Part shown: in pieces, positions 22,720 to 30,982 of the stretch
Layout: every line of letters begins with the position of its first letter
Numbering within the stretch: position 1 is the first letter of the stretch
From: Rhizobiaceae bacterium
GTDB taxonomy: Bacteria; Pseudomonadota; Alphaproteobacteria; Rhizobiales; Rhizobiaceae
DNA: 64,000 bases
Direction: 5' to 3'
Assembly (NCBI GenBank): GCA_025698895.1
Contig: JAILWO010000003.1
Coordinates: 62,001-126,000, forward strand
Translations under genes and position numbers: made by a program
The notes under the pieces: generated by a model
Told to the model about the DNA's origin: nothing
The model's database searches: none
What the model saw: the letters and a program-made list of their open reading frames with translations, nothing else

Positions 22720-23925
22720 ATGTTAAAGAGATTTCTTGCAACCACCGCGATCGCTGCGCTGTGCGTCGGCGCAGGCCATGCGCAGACCAGTGACCAGCCC
22801 GTCGTCGACGAGCAGCGGCAGGCGCAAAACCAGCAGCAGTCGCAGCAGGCTCAGGCGCAGCGGCAGGTCACGGTCTCGAGCGGGGAGACCGTCACGGTCG
22901 AGGCCCGACAGGGAGACGAGGTGCGGATCGACCTGCGCATCCAGTCGCGTTCGGACCAGCAGCAGGCCTCGGCCGGCGCCAGCCGAGATGACGGTCAGGC
23001 GGCCCAAGAGGATACGGCTCGCCAAGAGGACCGCCAGTCGGCCGAGAGACAACAGAATCTCCAGGAAGTCGACGTCTCGCAAATCAGCGCCGACAATCTC
23101 ATCGGCACCACCCTCTATTCCGAGAGGGATGAGGACATCGGCGATGTCGGCGACGTCCTGCTCAGCGAGGACGGCGAGGTCGATTCGATTGTCGTCGATA
23201 TTGGCGGTTTCCTCGGCGTGGGCGAGCGGCAGGTCGCGTTGGGAATCGAGGACCTGCGCTTCATGCGCGACGAGCAGGAGAACATGTACGTCTATGTTCC
23301 CTATACCCGTGAGCAATTCGAGGGGGCGAGGGAATACGACCAGGCCACCTGGTCGGACGAGCGTGACCAGCAGCGCATGACGCGTGAAACCGCTCAGGCC
23401 ACAGGCCAGCAGGCGGACACGCGGCAAGACACCGCCCGCAACGAAACCGGGTCGGGCGAGCAGCAAGTGGTGAATGGCGGAACGGTTCTTGTTCGCGCAG
23501 AACAGGAGAACGTGCAGCTCAACTTCCGCGTCGCGCGCGCTGAGGACGCTCAGACGGACCAGCAGACCACCGGCGCTGTGGATCGCGGACAGATGCGAAG
23601 CGCGACGCCGGGCGAGTTTCGCGCGGAGGAACTCATCGGCTCGGAAGTCTACGGCGCGAACGAGGAGAATGTCGGCAATGTCGGAGACATCGTCCTCACG
23701 GAAGAGGGTGAGCTGGACGCCATAGTCGTCGACGTTGGCGGATTCCTCGGCATGGGCACGCACGAAGTCGCCCTGGGGCTCGACCAAGTCGAATTCATGC
23801 AGGACGACCGCGACGAGTGGCACCTCTACACGCAGTATACCGAAGAGCAGCTCGAACAGGCTCGCGAGTACGACGCGTCCACCTATGCCGAAAGGCGTGA
23901 TGAACAGCGTCTGAGCACCGAGTAA
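22720..23925 (+). CDS. exported protein with two PRC-barrel domains
   Basis: The 401-residue precursor begins with a signal peptide (MLKRFLATTAIAALCVGAGHAQ). A Gln-rich disordered segment follows (about residues 23-120). It then has two PRC-barrel domains, one starting at ISADNLIGTTLYS (about 126) with VDSIVVDIGGFLGVGERQVAL, the other at FRAEELIGSEVYG (about 302) with LDAIVVDVGGFLGMGTHEVAL. Each is followed by the same trailer, EQFEGAREYD or EQLEQAREYD. The repeat arose by internal duplication. PRC-barrel proteins of this type are envelope proteins of rhizobia with unknown ligands. The ATG at 22720 was chosen because the signal peptide starts there and AGGGAG is upstream. It is followed by a strong terminator. 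Confidence 0.82.
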   Translation: MLKRFLATTAIAALCVGAGHAQTSDQPVVDEQRQAQNQQQSQQAQAQRQVTVSSGETVTVEARQGDEVRIDLRIQSRSDQQQASAGASRDDGQAAQEDTARQEDRQSAERQQNLQEVDVSQISADNLIGTTLYSERDEDIGDVGDVLLSEDGEVDSIVVDIGGFLGVGERQVALGIEDLRFMRDEQENMYVYVPYTREQFEGAREYDQATWSDERDQQRMTRETAQATGQQADTRQDTARNETGSGEQQVVNGGTVLVRAEQENVQLNFRVARAEDAQTDQQTTGAVDRGQMRSATPGEFRAEELIGSEVYGANEENVGNVGDIVLTEEGELDAIVVDVGGFLGMGTHEVALGLDQVEFMQDDRDEWHLYTQYTEEQLEQAREYDASTYAERRDEQRLSTE

Positions 23926-23948
23926 AGCCGTCCGGCTTTCTCTCCCGG

Positions 23949-23971
23949 CCGCCCGGCGACCAGCCGGGCGG
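23949..23971 (+). terminator. rho-independent terminator of the PRC-barrel gene
   Basis: A perfect 9-base-pair GC stem (23949-23957 with 23963-23971) with a 5-base loop is followed by TCCATTTTC. A second small hairpin (23924-23930 with 23933-23939) overlaps the stop codon. Confidence 0.75.
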
Positions 23972-24043
23972 TCCATTTTCCTCATCCGGCCGCCCGCGAT
24001 CGCCCGAGTTCGGCGGCCTTTTTCAAAGGTCAGGCCAAAAGGC

Positions 24044-24697
24044 ATGTGGAGTTGGCTGCAGGACAATGCCGATGTCGTCTCCGCTATCGCCAGCGTTCTC
24101 ATGCTGCTTGTCTGGGCTATTTACCTGCACTTGATGTACAACAGCTATGTTCGCGACAGGCGGTCGAAAATCCTGATCAATCGCGGCGCCGGACGCGCCG
24201 TCGAGGCGCGATGCGTGATCAGCAACATGAGCTCCTCGCCGATCTACATCGACGCCATCAGGTTCACCTTGCGGACCGATCGTGAAGAACTTTTCTGTTC
24301 GCTCAGCGATCTCGACGTTTCCCTCTCCGATGGCGACGATCCCCGTCCCCAATGGATGCAGGGACCGGTCGATTCGGCGGAAATGATCGACATTGGCAGC
24401 TTTCGCGCCCTGATCGAGCGGGCGTTCGGAAACGTTCTCGAACGGCTTGGCGAGGAGCAGGCATCGTGGCCGCTGAACGTGCAGGTCGTCGCGACCTTCA
24501 CGGCGGAGGACAAGCCGGTTGCCGCGAGCCGGGATTTCGATCTTGTTCCCTCTGGCGACACGATCCTGCTCGAGCCCCGTTCCGCCGGCACGCGCCAGAT
24601 CCGCTCCAGACGCATGCGCAACCAGATTGGCGAAAGCCTTGAAAGGCAGATCCAGGACGAGCGGAAGTCCAATGGAGCCCCCGGGGTCCGCGCATAG
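24044..24697 (+). CDS. hypothetical protein with N-terminal membrane helix
   Basis: The 217-residue product has one membrane helix close to the N-terminus (DVVSAIASVLMLLVWAIYLHLMY, split over residues 9-31). A short Arg-rich stretch (RDRRSKILINRG) and a soluble domain follow, with beta-type sequence (RCVISNMSSSPIYIDAIRFTL, LNVQVVATFTAEDKPVAASRDF). This suggests a small membrane-anchored cytoplasmic or periplasmic sensor or scaffold of unknown function. It follows the PRC-barrel gene's terminator by 72 bases and has no recognisable promoter motif. It is convergent with the AI-2E family gene. Confidence 0.65.
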   Translation: MWSWLQDNADVVSAIASVLMLLVWAIYLHLMYNSYVRDRRSKILINRGAGRAVEARCVISNMSSSPIYIDAIRFTLRTDREELFCSLSDLDVSLSDGDDPRPQWMQGPVDSAEMIDIGSFRALIERAFGNVLERLGEEQASWPLNVQVVATFTAEDKPVAASRDFDLVPSGDTILLEPRSAGTRQIRSRRMRNQIGESLERQIQDERKSNGAPGVRA

Positions 24698-24735
24698 CCG
24701 GGGAGACCGCGCGAGCGATCAGGGCCGTTTCAAAT

Positions 24736-25791
24736 CTAGCTGTCGCCGATTATTCGCGACATCCGTTCTACCCAGAGAACGTTGATCGCAATCATGCATA
24801 CGACCGTAAGGGGAGTCGCGAACAGGACGCCGAGCGGACCGAACAGGATGCCGAACCCGAGGACCGCGAACAGCGTCAGCGCCGGCGGCAGCCACACCGC
24901 CCTTTGCTGGATCAGAGGCATGATGAGGTTGCCTTCCAGCTGCTGGATGACGAGGTAGAGCCCCGCCACCCACAGGGCGAGTTCCGGTCCTTCCGAAAGC
25001 GCGATGGCGATGGCCGGCGCCGCGGCGAGAAGCGGCCCCAATATCGGGATGAATTCCAGCACACCGGCGATCAGGCCAAGGGCCAGTGCGGAGGGAACGC
25101 CCAACGCCACAAGCCCGGCATAGGTCACGATGCCGACCGTGATCATCGAAACCAGCTGGCCCAGCAACCATCTCCGCAGCCCGGTGCCGGTCCTGCTCAA
25201 GGTGCGCGCCACCAGCCTTCTTGGCCTGGGCGGGAAAAGGACCAGGACACCACGGCGGTAGAGGGCCGGCTGCACGCCCAGAAAGAAGGCGGCGACGATC
25301 ACGAGAACCAGATTGCCGACCGCCCCCGCGGCGGTGGATGAGAGGCCAACGATCCGGTTCAGTACGGACGTTTGGCTGAGACGCTCCTCGGCCAGTTGGG
25401 CCAGCCATCCCTGGAGATCGTCGATCCCGAGGGCTTCCTCGATCGGCTCGCCGAGTTCGATCAACCGATCCCACAGCTGGGTCAGCTGTCCCAGCAACTG
25501 CGCGCCCAGAAGGGCGGAGAATGCCAATGCGGCGAGTACCGACATCAGCCCCACCACTATGAACGCGGAGGTGCGCCCCACCGGCACGACCAGGCGAAGC
25601 AGGTCGGCAAGACCGCGGATGAGAATGGCCAGGAGCACCGCGGCGAACACCAGCAGAACGAGTTGCCGCAACTGCCAGAGGCCCAGCACGCCGATCGCCA
25701 GTCCCGCTGCCGCCAGGAGGCGGAAGCCGAAGGACGGGCCGGCAGAGGAGCCTGGCGGATTGCCGGATGGATCAGGACGGCCGGAACCCAT
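24736..25791 (-). CDS. AI-2E family transporter (PerM-like membrane protein)
   Basis: The 351-residue polytopic membrane protein follows the AI-2E/PerM layout: two hydrophobic segments near the N-terminus (residues about 25-60), a soluble middle (GQLTQLWDRLIELGEPIEEALG), then several membrane helices including VLEFIPILGPLLAAAPAIAIAL and QQLEGNLIMPLIQQRAV, the most conserved region of the family. Members export small compounds or have unknown cargo; the AI-2 label should not be taken literally here. The ATG at 25791 starts a short Pro/Gly-rich tail before the first helix. An EcfG-type promoter lies about 115 bases upstream. Confidence 0.85.
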   Translation of the reverse strand: MGSGRPDPSGNPPGSSAGPSFGFRLLAAAGLAIGVLGLWQLRQLVLLVFAAVLLAILIRGLADLLRLVVPVGRTSAFIVVGLMSVLAALAFSALLGAQLLGQLTQLWDRLIELGEPIEEALGIDDLQGWLAQLAEERLSQTSVLNRIVGLSSTAAGAVGNLVLVIVAAFFLGVQPALYRRGVLVLFPPRPRRLVARTLSRTGTGLRRWLLGQLVSMITVGIVTYAGLVALGVPSALALGLIAGVLEFIPILGPLLAAAPAIAIALSEGPELALWVAGLYLVIQQLEGNLIMPLIQQRAVWLPPALTLFAVLGFGILFGPLGVLFATPLTVVCMIAINVLWVERMSRIIGDS

Positions 25792-25908
25792 GCCGGCCCT
25801 TGTTGGCAGTTGGTTCAGGCGAGGCAGGGTCGAGGGTGGGCGTCTTCAAGGATATCGCCTTCGGCACGCATGCTCGCAACGTTGATGATGACATGTCGAC
25901 TGTCGAAC

Positions 25909-25933
25909 AACCGGCGCCGCGCCTGAATGTTCC
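25909..25933 (-). promoter_or_regulatory. candidate EcfG-type promoter of the AI-2E family gene
   Basis: On the minus strand GGAAC (25933-25929), 16 bases, GGTT (25912-25909). The leader to the ATG at 25791 would be about 110 bases; I see no clear gene in it. Confidence 0.5.
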
Positions 25934-25984
25934 CGGAATCCCGATCGTGCAGCTGCTTGGCGCGGCGCGTCTGCCAGGATTGGC

Positions 25985-27013
25985 TCAACCAGCCGACCAG
26001 GCGTCCGCGCGCCGGATCACGCGAACCCAGTCCCGCGCCATGCGGTAGGCTTCCAGACGCTCGCGTTCATGTCGTCTCTCGTCCTCGGCGATACGGATGT
26101 GATGAAGCAGCGCGCCCCCGAGCGCGTTGCGGGCGCTCGCGATCCAGTATGCCGCGCGGAGGCTGGAACCGATTCTCCGGTCGTGGCCTATCTCCGAAAG
26201 ATAGTCGTGGAGAAGCGCGTCGTGGCGTCGTCTGGCTTCCCGTTCATGGATGCCGAGCGATTGCAGCCACGAGCTGATATCCTCCAGCGGTGAACCGAGC
26301 CTGGCCCGTGCCCAGTCGAGGAAAACGGGACGGGGGCGCGATTGCCGTTGCCGTACCAGCACATTGCCGGAATGAACGTCGCCATGGATTGGCCCGCTGC
26401 CGAAGGGCGCCTCGGCGAAAAGCTGCTCGCGCAGGTGAGCCTGCTGATGAGCCAGACGCGTCAGCGCCGGCAGGCCTCGGGTCAATTTCCGTAGCCGCGG
26501 ATTCTTCCGGCATCGATCGAGGGCTGTGGCGGTATGCTCGGCCGTCTCTGCCAGCTCGGCGTCGAAATTCCAGTCGGACATGGCAACGGGGGCCAGCCTT
26601 GCCTCTCGGTGAAATGTCGCCAGGTCGCGCAGCACCCGACCCGATAGATCAACGTCACGCCAGGGCCACGCGCTGACGCGCCGGACGGCCTCGATACATA
26701 AATATGCCCGCCCCGGCAGGGGGTGCTCCACAGCCAAAAGGCGCGGTGAAAGTTCCGAGGCGTATCTGGCTACCAGATTCCTGTAGATCGACGCTTCGCG
26801 CACCATCCAGCCGTCGAGCTGCTTCAATACCGTACGAAGCACCCGAGGTTTGCCCCTCCGGTCGAGGAATCTTATCGTGGTCAGACTTACGTGAGAGGCT
26901 TCCAGGCCTCCCGAAAGAAGTCGGTGTTCAACCCGTGCGTCCGGCGGGAAATCGCCTTGCTGCGCGCGGACCGTGTCGATGGCGAACTGGTGTCCTGAGT
27001 TTGCTGGCGGCAT
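25985..27013 (-). CDS. aminoglycoside phosphotransferase/choline kinase-like protein
   Basis: The 342-residue protein has the phosphotransferase (APH) active-site motif IHGDVHSGNVLV (near residue 211), with the catalytic Asp and Asn, followed by VFLDWARARLGSPLEDIS, the metal-binding Asp region (usually DFD or DWE, here DWA). The N-lobe includes VLKQLDGWMVREASIYR with the Lys expected to bind ATP. The metal motif reads FLDWARA, which keeps the Asp. The substrate cannot be told; such genes phosphorylate sugars, choline or antibiotics. It stands alone on the minus strand between the AI-2E and DUF892 genes. Confidence 0.78.
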   Translation of the reverse strand: MPPANSGHQFAIDTVRAQQGDFPPDARVEHRLLSGGLEASHVSLTTIRFLDRRGKPRVLRTVLKQLDGWMVREASIYRNLVARYASELSPRLLAVEHPLPGRAYLCIEAVRRVSAWPWRDVDLSGRVLRDLATFHREARLAPVAMSDWNFDAELAETAEHTATALDRCRKNPRLRKLTRGLPALTRLAHQQAHLREQLFAEAPFGSGPIHGDVHSGNVLVRQRQSRPRPVFLDWARARLGSPLEDISSWLQSLGIHEREARRRHDALLHDYLSEIGHDRRIGSSLRAAYWIASARNALGGALLHHIRIAEDERRHERERLEAYRMARDWVRVIRRADAWSAG

Positions 27014-27116
27014 GCGACCAATCTAGGAAGCAAAACACGTCGCGCAACGTCGCTGCCGCACCCGGCCGAACTCGCGCATCCATCATCCGCGAGCCAGCCG
27101 GTGTCCCGCCATCGCC

Positions 27117-27626
27117 CTACCGCTTGGCGGCGTCGGAGCCACCCGCTTCACGGCGAAGATAGGTCGACGATACGCTTCCCATATTGTCCGACAGCCAGGA
27201 AGCCATCGCCTCCTCCTCGCGAAGTATGTCTTCGCAGACGGTCGCCGTCTGCTCGTCGCCGGCCGTTCGGGCCGCGGCGGCCAGAATCTTGTAGGACGCG
27301 ATTTCCATATGCTCGAAGGCGTAGCTGGCGAGCGAGCCTTTGACCACCTCGTCGCCCGCGAACACGCCGCCGATGCCCTGCATCATCGCCGTGAACTTGC
27401 CGGTGACGTCCTTCACGCTGGACGTGGTCGTGCCGCGCGTCTTCAGACATGCCTCCAGCCGTTCGCGCTGCGACTGCGTCTCGCCGATATGCTGTTCGAT
27501 GCGCGCCTTCAGGTCCGGGTAATTCTCGATCCGCTGGGCCTGGGCCTTCAGCATCTGCTCTGCCTGTTCCTCCATGGCATGCGCATCCCGCAGCCATTGA
27601 TCGACGATCTCGTTGATGTCAGCCAT
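27117..27626 (-). CDS. DUF892 ferritin-like protein (YciE/YciF family)
   Basis: The 169-residue all-helical protein has the DUF892 layout: INEIVDQWLRDAHAMEEQAEQML, then HIGETQSQRERLEACL, SYAFEHMEIASYKIL and CEDILREEEAMASWL, with Glu and His at ferritin-like metal-site positions in helices 1-4. YciE/YciF proteins are stress-induced and structurally ferritin-like with unknown activity. It is divergent from the TIGR02587/TIGR02588 pair. A candidate EcfG-type promoter lies 37 bases upstream of the ATG. A second DUF892 gene lies at 30228-30734. Confidence 0.87.
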   Translation of the reverse strand: MADINEIVDQWLRDAHAMEEQAEQMLKAQAQRIENYPDLKARIEQHIGETQSQRERLEACLKTRGTTTSSVKDVTGKFTAMMQGIGGVFAGDEVVKGSLASYAFEHMEIASYKILAAAARTAGDEQTATVCEDILREEEAMASWLSDNMGSVSSTYLRREAGGSDAAKR

Positions 27627-27662
27627 GTCGCCATCCTTGCAGTTGTTTCATGTGCGCCTTCG

Positions 27663-27688
27663 AACAGGAAAGGACGGCTCGTTGTTCC
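27663..27688 (-). promoter_or_regulatory. candidate EcfG-type promoter of the first DUF892 gene
   Basis: On the minus strand GGAAC (27688-27684), 17 bases, TGTT (27666-27663), about 37 bases before the ATG at 27626. The rightward gene at 27787 has only a poor match upstream (GGAAC at 27736, 17 bases, GATT). Confidence 0.5.
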
Positions 27689-27786
27689 ACGCCGCTGGTT
27701 CCGCAAACGCGGAAAGAGCCGGGATGCGCCCCTTTGGAACTGAAGGCGTCGCCAAAGGATTGATAGGCGTGTGGAGCAGCAGGAAC

Positions 27787-28632
27787 ATGAACGAGACCGA
27801 CTATCAGGAACCGGAATCCCGACGCGCGATGCGCGACCTCGGCCGCGCGGCCGGAGGGGCCCTGGTGTTCTCGCTTCCCATGCTGATGACGATGGAGCTC
27901 TGGTGGCTGGGTTTCTACCTCGACCGCCTGCGCCTGCTCGCGCTGGTGATCACCGCCTTGCCGCTTCTGGTCGTGCTCTCGCGCTATGTCGGCTTCGAGC
28001 AGACGAGACACTGGCTGGATGACGTCGTCGATGCGCTGATCGCGCTTGGCGTGTCGGGCGTGGTCTGCGTGGTCGCGCTGGTCCTGTTCGGCACGATCAC
28101 CTTCGACACCCCCAGGGACGAGGTATTTGGCAAGGTCATCATCCAGATGGTGCCTGCCTCGATCGGCGCGCTTCTGGCCAAGAGCCAGTTCGGAGCAGGT
28201 TCTTCTGAAAGCGGCGAAGACGACCCGGCCGACCAGCACGAGACCTATGGCGGCGAACTGTTCCTGATGGCCGTCGGGGCCCTGTTCCTCGCCTTCAATG
28301 TCGCGCCGACCGAGGAGATGATGCTGATCTCCTACCAGATGACAGAGTGGCATGCGCTCTGCCTCGTGGCCCTGTCGGTGGCCCTGATGCATGGCTTCGT
28401 CTTCGCGCTCGGTTTCGCGGGAGGGTCGGACGTGTCCCCCCGTGAGCCATGGTGGAGCCCTGTTCTGCGGCTGACGCTGCCCGGCTACGTCATCGCCGCA
28501 TCGGTCAGCCTCTATCTCTTGTGGGTCTTCGCCCGGCTCGACGGTCTGCACATCGACAGCATCGTCATGGCGACGGCGGTGCTGGCCTTTCCCGCAGCGA
28601 TAGGCGCCGCCGCCGCGCGGCTCATTCTGTAG
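27787..28632 (+). CDS. TIGR02587 family integral membrane protein
   Basis: The 281-residue product has about seven hydrophobic segments: GALVFSLPMLMTMELWWLGF, LLALVITALPLLVVL, GVSGVVCVVALVLFGTI, LFLMAVGALFLAFNVAP, CLVALSVALMHGFVFAL, GYVIAASVSLYLLWVF and ATAVLAFPAAIGAAAA. Conserved EMxLISYQM is the family's central motif. TIGR02587 proteins are nearly always beside TIGR02588, as here, and have no known function. The ATG at 27787 is preceded by AGGA; upstream codons to 27613 are open but overlap the divergent DUF892 gene region. Confidence 0.85.
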   Translation: MNETDYQEPESRRAMRDLGRAAGGALVFSLPMLMTMELWWLGFYLDRLRLLALVITALPLLVVLSRYVGFEQTRHWLDDVVDALIALGVSGVVCVVALVLFGTITFDTPRDEVFGKVIIQMVPASIGALLAKSQFGAGSSESGEDDPADQHETYGGELFLMAVGALFLAFNVAPTEEMMLISYQMTEWHALCLVALSVALMHGFVFALGFAGGSDVSPREPWWSPVLRLTLPGYVIAASVSLYLLWVFARLDGLHIDSIVMATAVLAFPAAIGAAAARLIL

Positions 28633-28642
28633 AGGTCGGGCG

Positions 28643-29047
28643 ATGGGCAGGAACGAAGGCAAGGATCGGAACGGCCGTCCGGTGCTGGAATGGATCGTCG
28701 GCGTCACGTCCGCCATTGTCGTGTGCGCCATCGTGGCTTTTCTGGCCTACGAGGCGCTGTTCGGCGACATGCGGCCGCCGGATCTTGCCGCCACGATCGA
28801 CAGGGTGGAGGAAGTCGGCGACGGAACGCTCGTCGTCATAGCCGTGTCCAATCGGGGCGATCAGGCCGCGGCCGAGGTCGTCGTGGAGGCCACCCTGGAA
28901 GGCGGCGATCCCGAGGCGTCCGGGAAGGAGGTCCGGTTCGACTATGTTGCCTCCCATGCCGTGCGCCGGGGCGCGTTCGTGATCGAAGGACAGGCCGTCA
29001 AGGGCGGGGACGTGCGTCTTCAGGTCCATGGTTACGCGGAGCCCTAG
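28643..29047 (+). CDS. TIGR02588 family membrane-anchored protein
   Basis: The 134-residue protein has one N-terminal membrane helix (VLEWIVGVTSAIVVCAIVAFLA, about residues 14-35) and a small soluble beta-rich domain outside the membrane (IDRVEEVGDGTLVVIAVSN, AEVVVEATLEGG). The family is found with TIGR02587, whose gene ends 10 bases upstream. The stop codon TAG (29045-29047) falls inside the first bases of the palindromic element at 29044-29346, so the C-terminus may have been set by that insertion. Confidence 0.82.
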   Translation: MGRNEGKDRNGRPVLEWIVGVTSAIVVCAIVAFLAYEALFGDMRPPDLAATIDRVEEVGDGTLVVIAVSNRGDQAAAEVVVEATLEGGDPEASGKEVRFDYVASHAVRRGAFVIEGQAVKGGDVRLQVHGYAEP

Positions 29048-29346
29048 ACCCTTTCACGGTCAGATGGAAATAGTTCTGTTTGCCCGATGGCGAGGCGATC
29101 CGGCAGGGTCCGAAGGACGGGCGAGACAAGCGGCTCGCCCCGGGCGACGGTCGTGGTGGTGCCACAGCCGAGCGGCTCGACGAACCGGGCGCCCGCCAGC
29201 GGGAAACCCTTCGGGCCGGGTGCATTTGGCGAAATCCTTCGGGTTTCGTCTCGGCAGTGGGTCCACCACGACCATCGACGAAACCCTCGACCTTCGGCCA
29301 AGTGCCCTCCGGCAGAACGATTCCACCTGGCCGTGAAAGGGTCTAG
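29044..29346. mobile_element. MITE-like palindromic element (about 303 bp)
   Basis: The ends are inverted repeats of 26 bases (29044-29069 and 29321-29346) that match at 24 positions and begin and end with CTAG. Similarity continues inward: TAGTTCTG (29071-29078) pairs with TCGTTCTG on the other strand, and GGTCGTGGTGG occurs in both halves in opposite orientation. The whole element could fold into one long imperfect hairpin. It has no open frame of its own with coding character (the ORFs on both strands mirror each other). This fits a non-autonomous miniature element or a rhizobial intergenic mosaic repeat. CTAG at both ends may be a target duplication or part of the ends. Confidence 0.65.
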
Positions 29347-29388
29347 GCGGGTTCGAGCCCCGTTCGCACAAGAGCCGGCCCTGCCGCG

Positions 29389-29997
29389 TCATCGCCAGTC
29401 GGCCAGGATTTCTTCGGTGGTCGCTATCTCCACCTGCTCGCCGAACCGCGACGCATAAAGCGTCATGGCCGCGTCATGGGTTTCGTCGGCCGAGCCGCAG
29501 ATTGCATCGGTGGCGATGACAACCCTGTAGCCCCGATCGATCGCGCCCAGCACGGTCGCCAGCACGCAAACGTCGGTCTCGCCGCCGGTGACGACCAGCG
29601 TGTCGGAATCGCCCGACGCCAGCACCGCGTCCAGACGCCCTCCCGTCCACGGCGAATATACATGCTTGTCGACGACAGTCGCCGGAGGAACGAAGCGGGC
29701 AAGAGACGCGACCAGCTCGATACGAGCCGGGTCGACGTGGCTCAATGTCAGGGATTCCCACTTGCGATAATATCGCTTCCAGGCGCCCGGCGCCGCTTCG
29801 ACGTCGCGCGCCGGGATGAACCGGGTGAAGATTGTCCGGGCCGCATGTCGCGCCGCAAGCTCCTCGATCGCCGGCAGGACGCGCTCCATCCAGGCATTGC
29901 CCCAGGGACCGCCGGGAAGAAAGATCGCCTGCATGTCGACGCAGACATGCAGGCAACCTGGTCCCAGCGGTCCATGAACGAGGCCCTTTCCAGCCAT
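29389..29997 (-). CDS. isochorismatase-family cysteine hydrolase
   Basis: The 202-residue protein has the catalytic triad of the family: Asp21 in CVDMQ, Lys111 in VVDKHVYS and Cys144 in ETDVCVLAT, with the conserved cis-peptide region GGETDVC. Members hydrolyse isochorismate, nicotinamide, ureidoacrylate or related amides. The preceding IFTRFIPARDVE and WESLTLSHV are not typical of nicotinamidase, so the substrate is open. The gene stands alone after the palindromic element. Its frame begins with an ATG at 29997 near GAAGGTCCC, which is not a strong ribosome binding site. Confidence 0.85.
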   Translation of the reverse strand: MAGKGLVHGPLGPGCLHVCVDMQAIFLPGGPWGNAWMERVLPAIEELAARHAARTIFTRFIPARDVEAAPGAWKRYYRKWESLTLSHVDPARIELVASLARFVPPATVVDKHVYSPWTGGRLDAVLASGDSDTLVVTGGETDVCVLATVLGAIDRGYRVVIATDAICGSADETHDAAMTLYASRFGEQVEIATTEEILADWR

Positions 29998-30190
29998 GAA
30001 GGTCCCTAATGGGGCTTCTGGTCAATCGGCGAGGGCTGGAAAGGTGGAGCGCGGCGGCGACAACGGCATTGGCGTGAGTCCTTTCTTACCTTGGGAGGCG
30101 AGCGAGCCGGCGTTGCTTTCAACACAACACCGCTTCGCCGGCGAGGGCGGGGGCAAGGATCCCTGTCCCCCTCCTGCCGTCGCCCATGCG

Positions 30191-30215
30191 AAAAGACCGG
30201 GAGACATTCTCCCGG
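30191..30215 (-). terminator. rho-independent terminator of the second DUF892 gene
   Basis: Read on the minus strand, an 8-base-pair stem (30215-30208 with 30204-30197) with a 3-base loop is followed by TCTTTT. It lies 13 bases after the stop codon of the gene at 30228-30734. Confidence 0.75.
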
Positions 30216-30227
30216 GTCGTTCCGACA

Positions 30228-30734
30228 TCAGGCTGCCTTTCTGGCCTTTGCCCGGTCGTTGGCAGTGGCGTCGGCGAGCTTGGTGAGATCGCTGTCGGTC
30301 CTGGACTCTTCCTGCAAGGTGGCGTCGAGCAGCTTGGCGGCATCGGCCATGCCAAGTTCGTTTGCCCAGCGCTTCAGGGTTCCGTAGCGGGTGATCTCGT
30401 AGTGCTCGACGGCCTGGGCGGCCGAGATCAGGCCGGCGTCAAGCGCTGCCGTGTCCTTGAACTCGTCCATGATTTCCTCGCCCTCGGAGATGATGCCCTC
30501 GATGGCGTCGCATGTCTTGCCCTGCGCGCGCTTGCCCATGATCTCGAACACCTGCTGAAGGCGCTCGACATGGCCCTCGGTCTCCTGCTTGTGCTTGTCG
30601 AAGGCCGCTTTGAGGTCCTCCGACTGCGCGGCGCGCTTCATCTTGGGGAGTGCCTTCAGGATCTTGCGTTCGGCGTAGTAGATGTCCTTCAGCGTGTCGT
30701 GGAAGAGGTCCTGCAGCGTCTTTTCCTTGGCCAT
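30228..30734 (-). CDS. DUF892 ferritin-like protein (YciE/YciF family)
   Basis: The 168-residue protein fits the family closely: TLQDLFHDTLKDIYYAERKIL, DLKAAFDKHKQETEGHVERL, AAQAVEHYEITRYGTL and LDATLQEESRTDSDL. Glu and His are placed as in ferritin-like metal sites. The LQDLFxDxLKDIYxAEKxI start is the hallmark of the YciE/YciF family, better preserved here than in the copy at 27117-27626. A consensus EcfG-type promoter lies about 57 bases upstream and a rho-independent terminator directly downstream, so it is a single-gene stress unit. Confidence 0.92.
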   Translation of the reverse strand: MAKEKTLQDLFHDTLKDIYYAERKILKALPKMKRAAQSEDLKAAFDKHKQETEGHVERLQQVFEIMGKRAQGKTCDAIEGIISEGEEIMDEFKDTAALDAGLISAAQAVEHYEITRYGTLKRWANELGMADAAKLLDATLQEESRTDSDLTKLADATANDRAKARKAA

Positions 30735-30790
30735 GGTGAAATCCCTTTGGTGGTTGATGTCCGAGTCACAGGGCGTGATCGATCGGCTTC

Positions 30791-30815
30791 AACGCGTCGG
30801 GTGGCTCGCCGTTCC
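30791..30815 (-). promoter_or_regulatory. consensus EcfG-type promoter of the second DUF892 gene
   Basis: On the minus strand GGAAC (30815-30811), 16 bases, CGTT (30794-30791): an exact match to the EcfG consensus. The transcript start would be near 30784, about 50 bases before the ATG at 30734. Confidence 0.7.
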
Positions 30816-30982
30816 TCGTCCCTGCGAATTCATCGACTGTCAGGAACTCCGGGCTGGCACGGAGCTTGTGTCTGACGCGGAACGAAGCGGCCAACTCGAT
30901 TCTGAAGCGCAGGCGTCTGCAAGGCGTGGCAGCCCGAACGCTTCAAACTCAATCCGCTCCACCAGATGCCGGGACCAAACAG

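Noticed and set aside
27736-27760. EcfG-like motif (GGAAC, 17 bases, GATT) before the TIGR02587 gene
   Set aside because: The -10 element departs from NGTT and the spacing to the gene is short, so it was not listed as a promoter. The match may be chance.
29349-29372. T-arm-like sequence GCGGGTTCGAGCCCCGT followed by a possible acceptor 3' strand
   Set aside because: Only the T-arm and a few following bases resemble a tRNA. No D-arm, anticodon arm or 5' acceptor strand is present upstream, where the palindromic element lies. It could be a relic but cannot be called a tRNA.
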